Shown here: one piece after another, positions 34,509 through 42,436 of the stretch
How positions within the stretch are numbered: position 1 is the first letter of the stretch
Layout: every line of letters starts with the position of its first letter
Source: Rhodospirillaceae bacterium
Lineage (GTDB): Bacteria > Pseudomonadota > Alphaproteobacteria > Rhodospirillales > Rhodospirillaceae
Length of the DNA stretch: 64,000 nt
Direction of reading: 5' to 3'
NCBI GenBank assembly: GCA_028822445.1
Contig: JAPKDQ010000007.1
Span: forward strand, 95,044-159,043
Program-made: the position numbers and the translations under genes
The notes under the pieces: generated by a model
Told to the model about the DNA's origin: nothing
Seen by the model: the letters and a program-made list of their open reading frames with translations, nothing else
Databases searched by the model: none

Positions 34509-36098
34509 CTAGGCGTTCGCCGACACGATTAGGTCCGCCGCTTTCTCACCGATCATAATGGAACCCGCATTGGTATTGCCGCCGACGATCGTAGGCATAA
34601 TAGAGGCATCAGCAACTCTAAGTCTCCTTATGCCGCGCACACGAAGCTCTGGGTCAACAACCGCATCGTCGCTAACGCCCATCTTGCAGGTCCCAACTGG
34701 GTGAAAAATTGTTTCAGCGGTCTGCCTCACCCATCTATCCAGTTCTTCGTCGCTATTTATGTTAGGCCCAGGTGATTTTTCGGGCCCGCGCAAAGAGTCA
34801 AATTCAGAGCCCGCAAAAACGGTTCGTAGAATTTTTACTCCGTCACGCAAGGTCTTGATATCGCCAGCATGAGACAAGAAGTTTGTAACGATTTCTGGAT
34901 TGGCGAGAGGCCCCGCAGCACCGGCGTTAACGTAACCCCGACTCTTAGGTCTCAGCTGGCATACATTGGAAAAGAAACCATGCTCTCCCTTCTCTCCCAT
35001 ACCTGGGCCGAGACCGGGTAGAAAGTGACATTGGACATCTGGTATGGCGAACTCTGGGTTCGTCTTTAGAAACGCACCGCCCTCCAATGGGAAACACGCG
35101 GCAGGGCCCGTGCCAAAAAGAACAGCCTCAAAAAAGGCGCGCCCCGCGACGTGGGGCCGAAACAAACTTTGGATAGTGATCGGCTTTTTACACGTGTGCT
35201 GTACATAAACGGCGACATGATCCTGAAGGTTCTTCCCCACCCCTGGGAGGTCTTCGACAGTCTGAATACCTAAATTATTGAGGTCTGACTCAGCGCCAAT
35301 TCCTGAGAGCTGCAAGAGAACCGGCGAATTGATAGCACCAAGACTCAATACAACTTCTTTTCTCGCCGTAACTTTATGCGTTTTTCCGCGACGAACGTAT
35401 TCAACACCCGTTGCCTCAGCACCATTAAGCAACACTCGCGTGGCTTGCGCACGCGTAAGGATAGTTAAATTCTCTCGTGACTTAATAGGCTTTAAGAAGG
35501 CCGTCGCGGTCGACTGCCGACGTCCATTAGCAATAGTAAAATCGTAGCGCCCAAACCCTTCTTGCTGGGTGCCATTAAAATCATCAGTTACAGCATACCC
35601 CTGAGACTCTCCGGCTGCGATAAACGCATCAAAAAGCTCATTAGGCATGGTGCCCTTACTCACCTTTAGCGGGCCATGACGCCCATGCAACTGATCTTCA
35701 CGATCCAGATGTTGCTCGGATTTTTTAAAGAACGGTAGCACTTCATCGTAAGACCAGCCGGTGCATCCTTGCTGGCTCCATTCGTCGAAGTCTTGTTGAT
35801 GGCCTCGAATATAGACCATTCCGTTTATTGCAGATGACCCACCCAAAACTTTACCTCGGGGGACGTAGATCTCCCTGCCGTTGAGATTGGGCTCCGCTGA
35901 ACTTTTGTAGAACCAGTTGTGGATATTGCGGGTGTAGAGCAGCCCACAAAAAATAGGCAGGTGAATCATCGGATTAATGTCCCTGCCCCCGGCCTCTATA
36001 AGCAGAACGCGGTTCGATTTATCTTCCGTAAGGCGATTGGCAAGGACGCAGCCGGCAGACCCTGCCCCAACGACGATGTAGTCATACTCTGTATCCAA
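34509..36098 (-). CDS. GMC-family flavin oxidoreductase (second copy)
   Basis: FAD alcohol dehydrogenase or oxidase of 529 residues, homologous throughout to the protein at 27122. FAD motif VVGAGSAGCVLANRL, blocks GKVLGGSSAINGM and GAINSPVLLQLSGIG, and active-site His466 in HPVGTCKMG with Asn in GGNTNAG. The start is TTG 36098 with GAGGGA eight bases upstream; the FAD motif begins only eight residues later, so no internal start is possible. It follows the class IV aminotransferase by 21 bases and forms an operon with it. The pair brackets the importer operon with the other GMC gene. Confidence 0.92.
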   Translation of the reverse strand: MDTEYDYIVVGAGSAGCVLANRLTEDKSNRVLLIEAGGRDINPMIHLPIFCGLLYTRNIHNWFYKSSAEPNLNGREIYVPRGKVLGGSSAINGMVYIRGHQQDFDEWSQQGCTGWSYDEVLPFFKKSEQHLDREDQLHGRHGPLKVSKGTMPNELFDAFIAAGESQGYAVTDDFNGTQQEGFGRYDFTIANGRRQSTATAFLKPIKSRENLTILTRAQATRVLLNGAEATGVEYVRRGKTHKVTARKEVVLSLGAINSPVLLQLSGIGAESDLNNLGIQTVEDLPGVGKNLQDHVAVYVQHTCKKPITIQSLFRPHVAGRAFFEAVLFGTGPAACFPLEGGAFLKTNPEFAIPDVQCHFLPGLGPGMGEKGEHGFFSNVCQLRPKSRGYVNAGAAGPLANPEIVTNFLSHAGDIKTLRDGVKILRTVFAGSEFDSLRGPEKSPGPNINSDEELDRWVRQTAETIFHPVGTCKMGVSDDAVVDPELRVRGIRRLRVADASIMPTIVGGNTNAGSIMIGEKAADLIVSANA

Positions 36099-36119
36099 TG
36101 GACTATCCCTCGACGCCGT

Positions 36120-37007
36120 CTATTCGCAAATCTTCGTGCCGTACTCGCCGTCTTCTCTCATCTTCCAATACAGGGCGTCGAGTTGACGAGTAACCGGGCC
36201 AGGGGCCTGCACTGCTGTTGAACGGCCGGCCACCTCTCGAATAGCCAGAGCACCGCCAGCCGTACTGGTCGTGAAAATCTCGTCGGCACAAAATAAGTCG
36301 AACGGCGATAAATTGCTTTCGCGCACTTCAATGCCTGCCCTCAGCGCCAGTTCTATGAATGTTTGCCGCGTTATGCCGTGCAACACCCCCACGGCAGGTG
36401 TGAGAAGCACTCCACCTTTAACGACAAAGATATTTGACGCCGGGCCTTCAGCAATATGTCCATCGTGATCAAGCCAGATTACGTCGTCATAGCCGGCATC
36501 CAACGCTTCCATTTTGGCCAGCTGAAAATGTAGTCGGTCAACACACTTATATCTCGGGTCGAGGGTATCCGCGGGGAAACCCCTAAGATGGCTGATCATT
36601 AATCTAATGCCGTTCTTTCGGCCTTCATCATCAGCCAAAAAGACATACGGTGCTGCCCAAATAATCTCAGTTGGATTATTTCTTCTAGGGTCTGCAATGA
36701 CCTCTGTTGAAACCCCGCGAGTAGCAATAAATCGAATGCTAGCGTCGTCGTAGTTATTTCGTTTTACCGTTTCAATAATCGCCTCACGCCACCCGTCCCG
36801 ATTGAGCTTTGGGGTAAGCCTCGTCGCGCGAATTGAATCCTCAAACCGGTCCAAATGAGCATCGAGCTTAAAGATGCTTCCCTTCCAAGCAGATACAACG
36901 TCAAAAACCGCGTCGCCAAGCAAGAAACCCTGATCGAGGACAGAAATATTTGCCTCACTAAGAGGCCTATAATTTCCGTCAATATAAACGACTACTTCCT
37001 CTGCCAT
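36120..37007 (-). CDS. Class IV PLP aminotransferase (BCAT/D-amino-acid type)
   Basis: Fold-type IV PLP enzyme of 295 residues. It opens VVYIDGNYRPLSEANISVLDQGFLLGDAVFD, the family N-terminus; the PLP Lys is Lys154 in RYKCVDR, and EGPASNIFVVK holds the phosphate-site Glu. Members transaminate branched-chain or D-amino acids, or lyse aminodeoxychorismate; this one cannot be placed further. ATG 37007 is chosen because GGAG lies six bases upstream; ATG 37019 would put that site inside the gene. First gene of a two-gene operon with the GMC oxidoreductase, so an amine and an alcohol may be handled in the same pathway. Confidence 0.9.
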   Translation of the reverse strand: MAEEVVVYIDGNYRPLSEANISVLDQGFLLGDAVFDVVSAWKGSIFKLDAHLDRFEDSIRATRLTPKLNRDGWREAIIETVKRNNYDDASIRFIATRGVSTEVIADPRRNNPTEIIWAAPYVFLADDEGRKNGIRLMISHLRGFPADTLDPRYKCVDRLHFQLAKMEALDAGYDDVIWLDHDGHIAEGPASNIFVVKGGVLLTPAVGVLHGITRQTFIELALRAGIEVRESNLSPFDLFCADEIFTTSTAGGALAIREVAGRSTAVQAPGPVTRQLDALYWKMREDGEYGTKICE

Positions 37008-37113
37008 GCCTACTCCCATGTATAGACCCAGCTAACAAAGCCAGATCGCTGTTTAAAGATGCGGGTTAATTTTGTGCGGTTTACAAAACGCTTGCGAAAT
37101 AGGAAGTATTATT

Positions 37114-37136
37114 GGTCATGCACTTAGGTCATGCAC
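37114..37136. repeat. Short direct repeat GGTCATGCAC, 13-base period
   Basis: GGTCATGCAC occurs at 37114-37123 and 37127-37136, about 110 bases upstream of the aminotransferase start and just beyond the end of the CMD gene. The spacing suits a paired protein-binding site, but two copies of ten bases are weak evidence. Confidence 0.4.
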
Positions 37137-37141
37137 ATAGC

Positions 37142-37723
37142 TTATTCAGCCGCCTGGGGGATCACGGGACACACGTCCTCTTTCGTTACGAGATCGAAGA
37201 CAAATATGTATTTCGCCATACCCGTCAGGACACCGGCAACAAAACCCATCTCAACGATCTGCTCGTCACTATAGTGGGCTGCCAAACGCTTATGTAGATG
37301 AGCCGTTAATTCGCCATGCATGTTTTGCAGCATCATCTGCTCAGCAAGCTCTATGACGGCGAGGTCCTTGACATCAAAGTGATCTGAAGATGCGGTCGGG
37401 ATGTTATCGATTTGCTCTTGAGTAATGCCCGCCCTCATAGCGTCAACGCTATTCCACTGATTACAGAAATAACAGCCATGCTGTTTTGATAGTTTTAGGC
37501 GCAACAGTTCCTTTGTCCGAACATCTAACTTCATACCCGAATTCTCATTATAGAAAATCTGCTTATAGAACCCCTCAAAATACCACTTCATCATGGGCGG
37601 GCTGTTGGCAAAGACCTCGACCACTGTCGCCTCGCCGGCTCTCTCCATTCCAAGGTCCCAAACTTCTTGTGTTTCGGAATCCATTTGATCCCTTGGAACG
37701 CGGTTAAGGTGTGGATCGGGCAT
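37142..37723 (-). CDS. AhpD/CMD-family protein with CxxC
   Basis: All-helical protein of 193 residues in the carboxymuconolactone decarboxylase superfamily. It has the AhpD-type redox pair CYFC (84-87) in LLRLKLSKQHGCYFCNQW, which suggests alkylhydroperoxidase-like disulfide chemistry. ATG 37723 has AAGGA eight bases upstream. It is divergent from the GntR regulator, and the near-palindrome at 37775 lies 52 bases upstream of its start, so the regulator probably controls it. It may remove peroxides made by the flavin oxidases. It is monocistronic as far as can be seen. Confidence 0.9.
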   Translation of the reverse strand: MPDPHLNRVPRDQMDSETQEVWDLGMERAGEATVVEVFANSPPMMKWYFEGFYKQIFYNENSGMKLDVRTKELLRLKLSKQHGCYFCNQWNSVDAMRAGITQEQIDNIPTASSDHFDVKDLAVIELAEQMMLQNMHGELTAHLHKRLAAHYSDEQIVEMGFVAGVLTGMAKYIFVFDLVTKEDVCPVIPQAAE

Positions 37724-37774
37724 GATACTTTCCTTCTCAATTGCAAGTTGGAGTAACCAGAACTAATGGAGTAA

Positions 37775-37786
37775 ATTGTATGTAAT
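37775..37786. promoter_or_regulatory. Putative GntR operator, site A
   Basis: ATTGTATGTAAT, 11 of 12 to the window consensus ATTGTATGCAAT. It lies between the CMD gene (minus) and the GntR gene (plus), where autoregulation would be expected. Confidence 0.65.
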
Positions 37787-37973
37787 TATATATACTAAAA
37801 ACAAGTGCGGGCGCATAAATACCGCGTCTAAACACTATCTTGATAGATAGATAAAAATTGAAACAAAGCTATTCTAACACTAAGTGGCAGGCTAGATCTT
37901 CCCCTCTACTAGGTGCCCATAAGGGCAACGTCAGTCCCAGCAGGCTTAACCACCAACCTTCTTAATTTAGGAT

Positions 37974-38651
37974 ATGAAAAGAATGGCCAACGCCAAGCCA
38001 AAGAACGCCAGCAAAACCGGGCAATCCCTCGTTCAATATGTCATCGAAAAAATCACCGATGGGGTTGGAAAGGGAGAGTTCTCCCCAGGTCAAAGACTAA
38101 TTGCCGCCGACCTAGCGGAAGAATTTGGCGTAAGCCGTGCGCCCATACGTGAAGCGTTGCACGTTTTAGCTGGGGAAGGCTTAGTTGACCTCATACCAAA
38201 CCGTGGGGCCATTGTCCGTAAGGTATCCAGCAAGGAACTAACTGACCTCTTAGATTTCACTGAAGCGATTTGCGTATTGGGTGTGCGGCAGGCAACACCA
38301 AAAATGGATGTGCCAAAGAACATCAAGACCATGGAACAAGCGATGCAACGCATCCGGGATGCCTATGACAAGAAAGTTCCCTTACCCCTCGTGAGGTCTC
38401 TCTATGAATATCATGTCGATCTCAATGCGATATCGGGAAATTACTACGTCGATTTCTTTTACCGAAGAGTACCCTTCCACTTCTTCAACCCATTGTTTGC
38501 CGAGAAGGTCCCCTCTAACCAGGCCCACTGGGACGGATTTCTAAGGGATTATGAACAGATTCATGCCGCTGTCCTTGCGTTAGATCCACACGTCTCAACC
38601 ACAACCTTCATTAGCCATATGCAATGGGTTGTTTCAATCGCTAGAGGTTAG
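37974..38651 (+). CDS. GntR-family transcriptional regulator (FadR subfamily, FCD domain)
   Basis: Regulator of 225 residues, the only transcription factor recognised in the window. The winged helix (about 18-82) has SPGQRLIAADLAEEFGVSRAPIREAL and GLVDLIPNRGAIV; residues about 88-215 form the all-helical FCD effector domain, with His in YEYHVDLNAISGN and HAAVLAL as likely metal or ligand contacts. Such proteins usually repress catabolic genes until an organic acid binds. ATG 37974 has AGG very near; ATG 37983 is an alternative start. FadR-subfamily operators have the form tNGTA(N0-1)TACNa, which the six ATTGTATGCAAT-like sites between 37.8 and 57.4 kb match. Confidence 0.9.
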   Translation: MKRMANAKPKNASKTGQSLVQYVIEKITDGVGKGEFSPGQRLIAADLAEEFGVSRAPIREALHVLAGEGLVDLIPNRGAIVRKVSSKELTDLLDFTEAICVLGVRQATPKMDVPKNIKTMEQAMQRIRDAYDKKVPLPLVRSLYEYHVDLNAISGNYYVDFFYRRVPFHFFNPLFAEKVPSNQAHWDGFLRDYEQIHAAVLALDPHVSTTTFISHMQWVVSIARG

Positions 38652-38667
38652 GGCTCAGCCGACCGAC

Positions 38668-39708
38668 CTAATCGCCTCCGGCCAAATCCGGTGTTTTTCC
38701 ATCCCTCGTCCAGCTCGCACGGTACTCAGATGAAACACCCCGGCCTGCTGGGCGATAGGGTACGTCCGTCGTTTTCTCGTATCCGCCCCACAACTGACCT
38801 TTTTCCGACTTACGCCATGCCTGATAGTCAGCAGAATTTTCCTGCATATCCTTAATCGGGTGATCTTCCCAAGCTATATGCTCGGTTGGCACGTCGAACG
38901 GCGCAGTATCCAGATAGTGTCCGCAGAGTTTACGTGATTCTGGATACTCCCGCGGCGGCCACGGGAAACCCATTGGTGAGTCAGTGTGAACTAAAATGAG
39001 TGCGCCAGACCGTGAAACAAAGGGCGCGTGGTAAAATTCTTGCGGATGCCCAACAACACTACCAATACCCATTTGCCCCTCGTTGATAAGGAAGCAATCG
39101 CCCTGCAAGAGAATGATTTCCTCCCAGCACTCATGATGCACATGCTCCTCTTCGGCGATCATATTCGGTTCAATGTACTGGAATCGAATGTAACCGCCTG
39201 GCCCACCGTCAAACCCCTCATCACTAGGATGGGGCGTCGGATCAGGCAGGCGTAAAGATTTGTGCTTTACGCCATGAGCGCCGGGAATGCTCGGTGTCCA
39301 AGGCTTTTCCCATGTCTTAATCGTACGATTGCGCGTCACTGGGTAAGAGTACGCCGGTATATTAGGATTCCAGAACGCTAACGCTAAAGCGCCCGTAACC
39401 GAACTTAATTCCCCACCGCCAGCTAACTGCGGCACGTGGATGTACCCTCCAGTCCCAACCGCGTCGCCATTAAGCGCAAGATCACCTCGTAAAACAAAGT
39501 ACTCCAACGAGGCGTCCTTAGAGTCTGTGCGCATTTTCCAACCTGGCGGTACTTCAACGACAAAGGTCTGAGACTCGGATTTTTTATCCCAACTCATCAG
39601 GCCACCAGCCATGCCGCCAATAGGGTCTGGGGCGTTGAGCGCCACACGATCCATAGCCAAGAAATTATAGAAAGTGGGCTCGTCCCTGCGCCAATTTTCG
39701 ACTGCCAT
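38668..39708 (-). CDS. Bicupin protein
   Basis: Protein of 346 residues with two cupin domains. The first (about 60-125) includes EYFVLRGDLALNGDAVG and has few metal ligands. The second (about 190-265) has EEEHVHHECWEEIILLQGDCF and HPQEFYHAPF, giving a His-His-Glu-His set suited to Fe or Mn. It is related to the bicupins at 20075 and 20944. ATG 39708 is preferred: AGGGG lies eight bases upstream, whereas for ATG 39714 the spacing is too short. It ends 16 bases beyond the stop of the opposing GntR gene. Putative operator B lies 29 bases upstream of its start. Confidence 0.87.
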   Translation of the reverse strand: MAVENWRRDEPTFYNFLAMDRVALNAPDPIGGMAGGLMSWDKKSESQTFVVEVPPGWKMRTDSKDASLEYFVLRGDLALNGDAVGTGGYIHVPQLAGGGELSSVTGALALAFWNPNIPAYSYPVTRNRTIKTWEKPWTPSIPGAHGVKHKSLRLPDPTPHPSDEGFDGGPGGYIRFQYIEPNMIAEEEHVHHECWEEIILLQGDCFLINEGQMGIGSVVGHPQEFYHAPFVSRSGALILVHTDSPMGFPWPPREYPESRKLCGHYLDTAPFDVPTEHIAWEDHPIKDMQENSADYQAWRKSEKGQLWGGYEKTTDVPYRPAGRGVSSEYRASWTRDGKTPDLAGGD

Positions 39709-39736
39709 GATCATATCCCCTGTTGTTTACTGCAGC

Positions 39737-39748
39737 ATTGTATGCAGA
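39737..39748. promoter_or_regulatory. Putative GntR operator, site B
   Basis: ATTGTATGCAGA, 10 of 12 to the consensus, in the 106-base divergent gap between the bicupin (minus) and the unknown-function gene at 39815 (plus). Confidence 0.6.
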
Positions 39749-39767
39749 ATATTATATAAATAAAAAG

Positions 39768-39796
39768 CCCTGTTAGCTGGGCTAACTTTCACAGGG
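39768..39796. promoter_or_regulatory. Nested inverted repeats before the gene at 39815
   Basis: GTTAGC-TGG-GCTAAC (39772-39786) is a perfect 6-base hairpin inside CCCTGT (39768-39773)...ACAGGG (39791-39796), with a one- or two-base overlap of the arms. An operator or leader hairpin is possible. Confidence 0.4.
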
Positions 39797-39814
39797 ATAT
39801 GGGAGTTTTCCGAT

Positions 39815-40414
39815 ATGGGATCTAATTTGCGCGACTTACTTTTACTGGCCTACACGCCACGAGAAGACAGCACAGCTCGAAATTATGATGACTGGCTGCG
39901 AGATATCGACAACCCATTCTTTAATAGTGTGCCCGGCATTCAGCACTACACAAACTGGAAAATCACGTCCCCTGCAGATTGCGCCGTACCCTACACCTAC
40001 TTCGACCTGATGTACGTTGAGGACAGAAATAAGCTCGACGACATTTGGGGTAATCCAGATGTAGAAAAATTTGCCCAAGGCTGGACCGATAGCTGGGGCC
40101 GGTATCCAGACGCCACGCCAGAAACAATGGATAAGAACTATCAGGTTTATTTATGTGAGATGACGTCGGGTGACCTAATGACGCCATGGCAGCCCGCAAC
40201 ATTTATGACCGCGAAAAGCGCTGTTTCAGAGTCCAAAGGGCTCCGCACGTTTAAGGTCGTGGATACGGTCCTTGGCGACCAACGCTTCAGCCACTTCGCA
40301 ATGCGACCGCTGAATAACACCAGCGAATTCGCTGCCGCTGCGGCATCTCGGCCTTCCGAATGTTACAGCTGTGCGCTTGGAGAGTTGGTAGCGTCACCGG
40401 ACAGTCAAGGCTAA
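39815..40414 (+). CDS. Unknown-function protein, paralogue of 41100
   Basis: Protein of 199 residues, not recognised. Its N-terminal half has YTPREDSTARNYDDWL and DIDNPFFNS (about 12-40), shared closely with the protein at 41100 (YTPRPDAQARNYDQWL, DVDCPLFNS), and a second half of similar alternating pattern; two ferredoxin-like or dimeric alpha-beta-barrel repeats would fit. No signal peptide. GGGAG lies ten bases before ATG 39815. Its end overlaps the end of the opposing flavodoxin-like gene by four bases. Operator B and nested inverted repeats lie upstream. I assign no reaction; a small-molecule isomerase or monooxygenase role is conceivable. Confidence 0.75.
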   Translation: MGSNLRDLLLLAYTPREDSTARNYDDWLRDIDNPFFNSVPGIQHYTNWKITSPADCAVPYTYFDLMYVEDRNKLDDIWGNPDVEKFAQGWTDSWGRYPDATPETMDKNYQVYLCEMTSGDLMTPWQPATFMTAKSAVSESKGLRTFKVVDTVLGDQRFSHFAMRPLNNTSEFAAAAASRPSECYSCALGELVASPDSQG

Positions 40415-41070
40415 CCAGGCAACTCAGCTAATCCAAGAGGCCGGCCCTCGCCTTCAGCGTCATACGGCGTTTCTTCTTGGAACGGCAACGCACGCTGCCC
40501 TTCGACAAATTGGGCGGCGACTTGGGTGACATGCCGGCCATGCTGACGAGCAGTCTCTCTATCACTTTCTGGCGGAGAGACATCAGCAGGCTCATCAATG
40601 TTGCCCTGTGCCATCACGCCAAGATATCCAGCCATACGGTTTAGATCATCCTCGCTGCCAGCAGTCGAGTAATTACCGCCCAGAACGTGTTGCGGCACCC
40701 AGATCATGGCCATCTGACTAGCGAAAATCACCATTTGTGTCACACAGTTGAGTTTGTCGCCTGATCGCCCGGCCGAGATTGTGAAACCTGCTGCGAACTT
40801 ATTCTTCCACATACGTTTGAGCCACACTTCACCTGCGAGTTGCTCAACGAAGAGTTTAAACTTACCCGTCACACTTCCAATGTAAGTTGGAGAGCCAAAG
40901 ATAATTGCATCTGACGTATGCAAGGTTGGCCAATGATCGCCTACTTGATCAACGTGGATAACATGAACATCCGCGCCTTCGACGGAGCGCGCACCTTCAG
41001 CAACACATTCAGCTAAGACAGCTGTCTGCCCCTTAAAACTGCTGTCGTAAACAATGCTAACTTTAGTCAT
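40411..41070 (-). CDS. Flavodoxin-like NAD(P)H:quinone/flavin reductase (WrbA-like)
   Basis: Protein of 219 residues with a flavodoxin fold. It opens KVSIVYDSSFKGQT, has DAIIFGSPTYIGSVTGKFK for the flavin phosphate and ring, and ends with a poorly conserved 40-residue extension. WrbA-type proteins pass electrons from NAD(P)H through FMN to quinones. In this window it could also supply reduced flavin to the LLM and group D monooxygenases, none of which has a dedicated reductase. ATG 41070 has GGAG five bases upstream. It is 29 bases downstream of the unknown-function gene at 41100 and so shares its operon. Confidence 0.88.
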   Translation of the reverse strand: MTKVSIVYDSSFKGQTAVLAECVAEGARSVEGADVHVIHVDQVGDHWPTLHTSDAIIFGSPTYIGSVTGKFKLFVEQLAGEVWLKRMWKNKFAAGFTISAGRSGDKLNCVTQMVIFASQMAMIWVPQHVLGGNYSTAGSEDDLNRMAGYLGVMAQGNIDEPADVSPPESDRETARQHGRHVTQVAAQFVEGQRALPFQEETPYDAEGEGRPLGLAELPG

Positions 41071-41099
41071 AATTGCTCCAAATCAAATACTAATAAACA

Positions 41100-41765
41100 T
41101 CAGCAAGTAGGCCCTGCTACGAGGGTTCCGAGAACGGCAGTCGGCGCTGTATCCCAGACAGTATTCGCATGATCAAAGCTCTCAACGAAAAATAAATCAA
41201 CACCATTCGGGGCATAATCACCCTGAAGTTGCTTCTCAACAACCCAGGATTCATAACGGACAGTCTCAGCGAAAGCCGACACGGCTTCTGGGTTGCTAGA
41301 CCAATGTTCGTATCCAGGCCCATCAATGGCCGCTTTGCATTGATACGGGACCAAAACCACACATTCAGCCATTTTACCCGGCTTAAAATGACTGAGACGG
41401 GCAAAGCTAAAAAAAAAGTTCTCCGCCATGTCTGCCGATTCGGGATTCCTGCTCCAATTAGACACCCAGAGAGGAACATGGGCCTCAGCTTTTGGATCCG
41501 CCATCATCGCCTCAAAGCCAGACGCATCGCTTAACCCAAAGAAACTAAAATACGAATAGGGATCATTCGAACCGCGCGCACTATTAGCACGATTTCCTTT
41601 GGCTTTTAAAACCTTCCAACATGTGTACGCGGCGATCATGTCCAAACTATTGAACAATGGACAATCTACATCCACGAGCCATTGATCATAATTACGCGCC
41701 TGAGCATCAGGCCGTGGCGTATAGGTATCAAAGACCATGACATCAAAATCTGGGGCGCTTGGCAT
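41100..41765 (-). CDS. Unknown-function protein, paralogue of 39815
   Basis: Protein of 221 residues with the same N-terminal signature as the gene at 39815: YTPRPDAQARNYDQWLVDVDCPLFNS. A central VSNWSRNPESADMAENFFFSF also has a counterpart there (TDSWGRYPDATPETMDKNY). Together the two pairs of blocks define a small family I do not recognise. ATG 41765 with GGA about nine bases upstream is preferred over TTG 41780. It is followed by the flavodoxin-like reductase, with its paralogue on the other side on the opposite strand. No signal peptide. The function is not assigned. Confidence 0.75.
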   Translation of the reverse strand: MPSAPDFDVMVFDTYTPRPDAQARNYDQWLVDVDCPLFNSLDMIAAYTCWKVLKAKGNRANSARGSNDPYSYFSFFGLSDASGFEAMMADPKAEAHVPLWVSNWSRNPESADMAENFFFSFARLSHFKPGKMAECVVLVPYQCKAAIDGPGYEHWSSNPEAVSAFAETVRYESWVVEKQLQGDYAPNGVDLFFVESFDHANTVWDTAPTAVLGTLVAGPTC

Positions 41766-41909
41766 ATCTATCGCTTCCAAAAAAGACAGGGAGGCGGCCC
41801 TTTTATGTGGCTCCCTGCCACTAAGTGGTTCCCCTGAAGGTTGGAGAGATACTCAGTTTGACACGAGCGGTAACGCGCTTATCCCGCAACCGTCCCAAGC
41901 TAAAATTCT

Positions 41910-42353
41910 TTACTTCGATGCTTTGCGTACGTCGTCCACACTAGGGAACGGGTACCCAGGGCTTGGCGGACAGAAGCAAATGTGACGAAATGGCTCATCG
42001 CCAATCACTTTCACATGCATTCGTGATCCAACAGGGAACAAAAAAACTGCTCCTGCTTTCAGAGTGGTTTTCGTGCTTTCCGCATAAAGAGGCGGTTCGA
42101 ACACTTCGATCTCGATTTCACCGGAGATGACATACTGGTATTCGTCGTGCGAGAACGTCCATTGGAATTCAGTGCCCGGCATAAAATCTTCAATTATCAC
42201 TTGGCATGATGGCTCGTCAAAGGCCGTATAACCACGGATCTGAGTTCCAGGGTTGAACGGCAGATCGAAAAGATCTGCGCCATCCATATCGGATGCTTCA
42301 TACTGATAAACTTGGAATTTCGACCTTTGGTTAGGTGCAAGACCTATAGGCAT
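41910..42353 (-). CDS. Single-domain cupin protein
   Basis: Protein of 147 residues with one cupin fold: MPGTEFQWTFSHDEYQYVISGEIEIE, LKAGAVFLFPVGSRMHVKVIGDEPFRHICFC. It resembles EutQ-like cupins. The first motif has only one His-Asp-Glu set (SHDE), so metal binding is uncertain. Its closest relative here is the cupin at 48732, which shares SKF...Y at the N-terminus and GDEPFRH/SDEPFRH at the end. ATG 42353 has AAGGGG eight bases upstream. It lies 144 bases beyond the start of the gene at 41100 and after the terminator that ends the TonB receptor gene. Confidence 0.86.
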   Translation of the reverse strand: MPIGLAPNQRSKFQVYQYEASDMDGADLFDLPFNPGTQIRGYTAFDEPSCQVIIEDFMPGTEFQWTFSHDEYQYVISGEIEIEVFEPPLYAESTKTTLKAGAVFLFPVGSRMHVKVIGDEPFRHICFCPPSPGYPFPSVDDVRKASK

Positions 42354-42385
42354 AACGCGTCCCCTTTAATGAGCTCTAATAAATA

Positions 42386-42423
42386 AAAACCCCACATCAC
42401 CGGCTGATGATGTGGGGTTTTTG
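42386..42423. terminator. Bidirectional intrinsic terminator
   Basis: A perfect 12-base stem, AACCCCACATCA with TGATGTGGGGTT, around an 8-base loop, with an A-run on one side and a T-run on the other. It ends the TonB receptor gene on the minus strand and separates it from the cupin gene 33 bases further on. Confidence 0.93.
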
Positions 42424-42436
42424 ATTTAGTATATTT

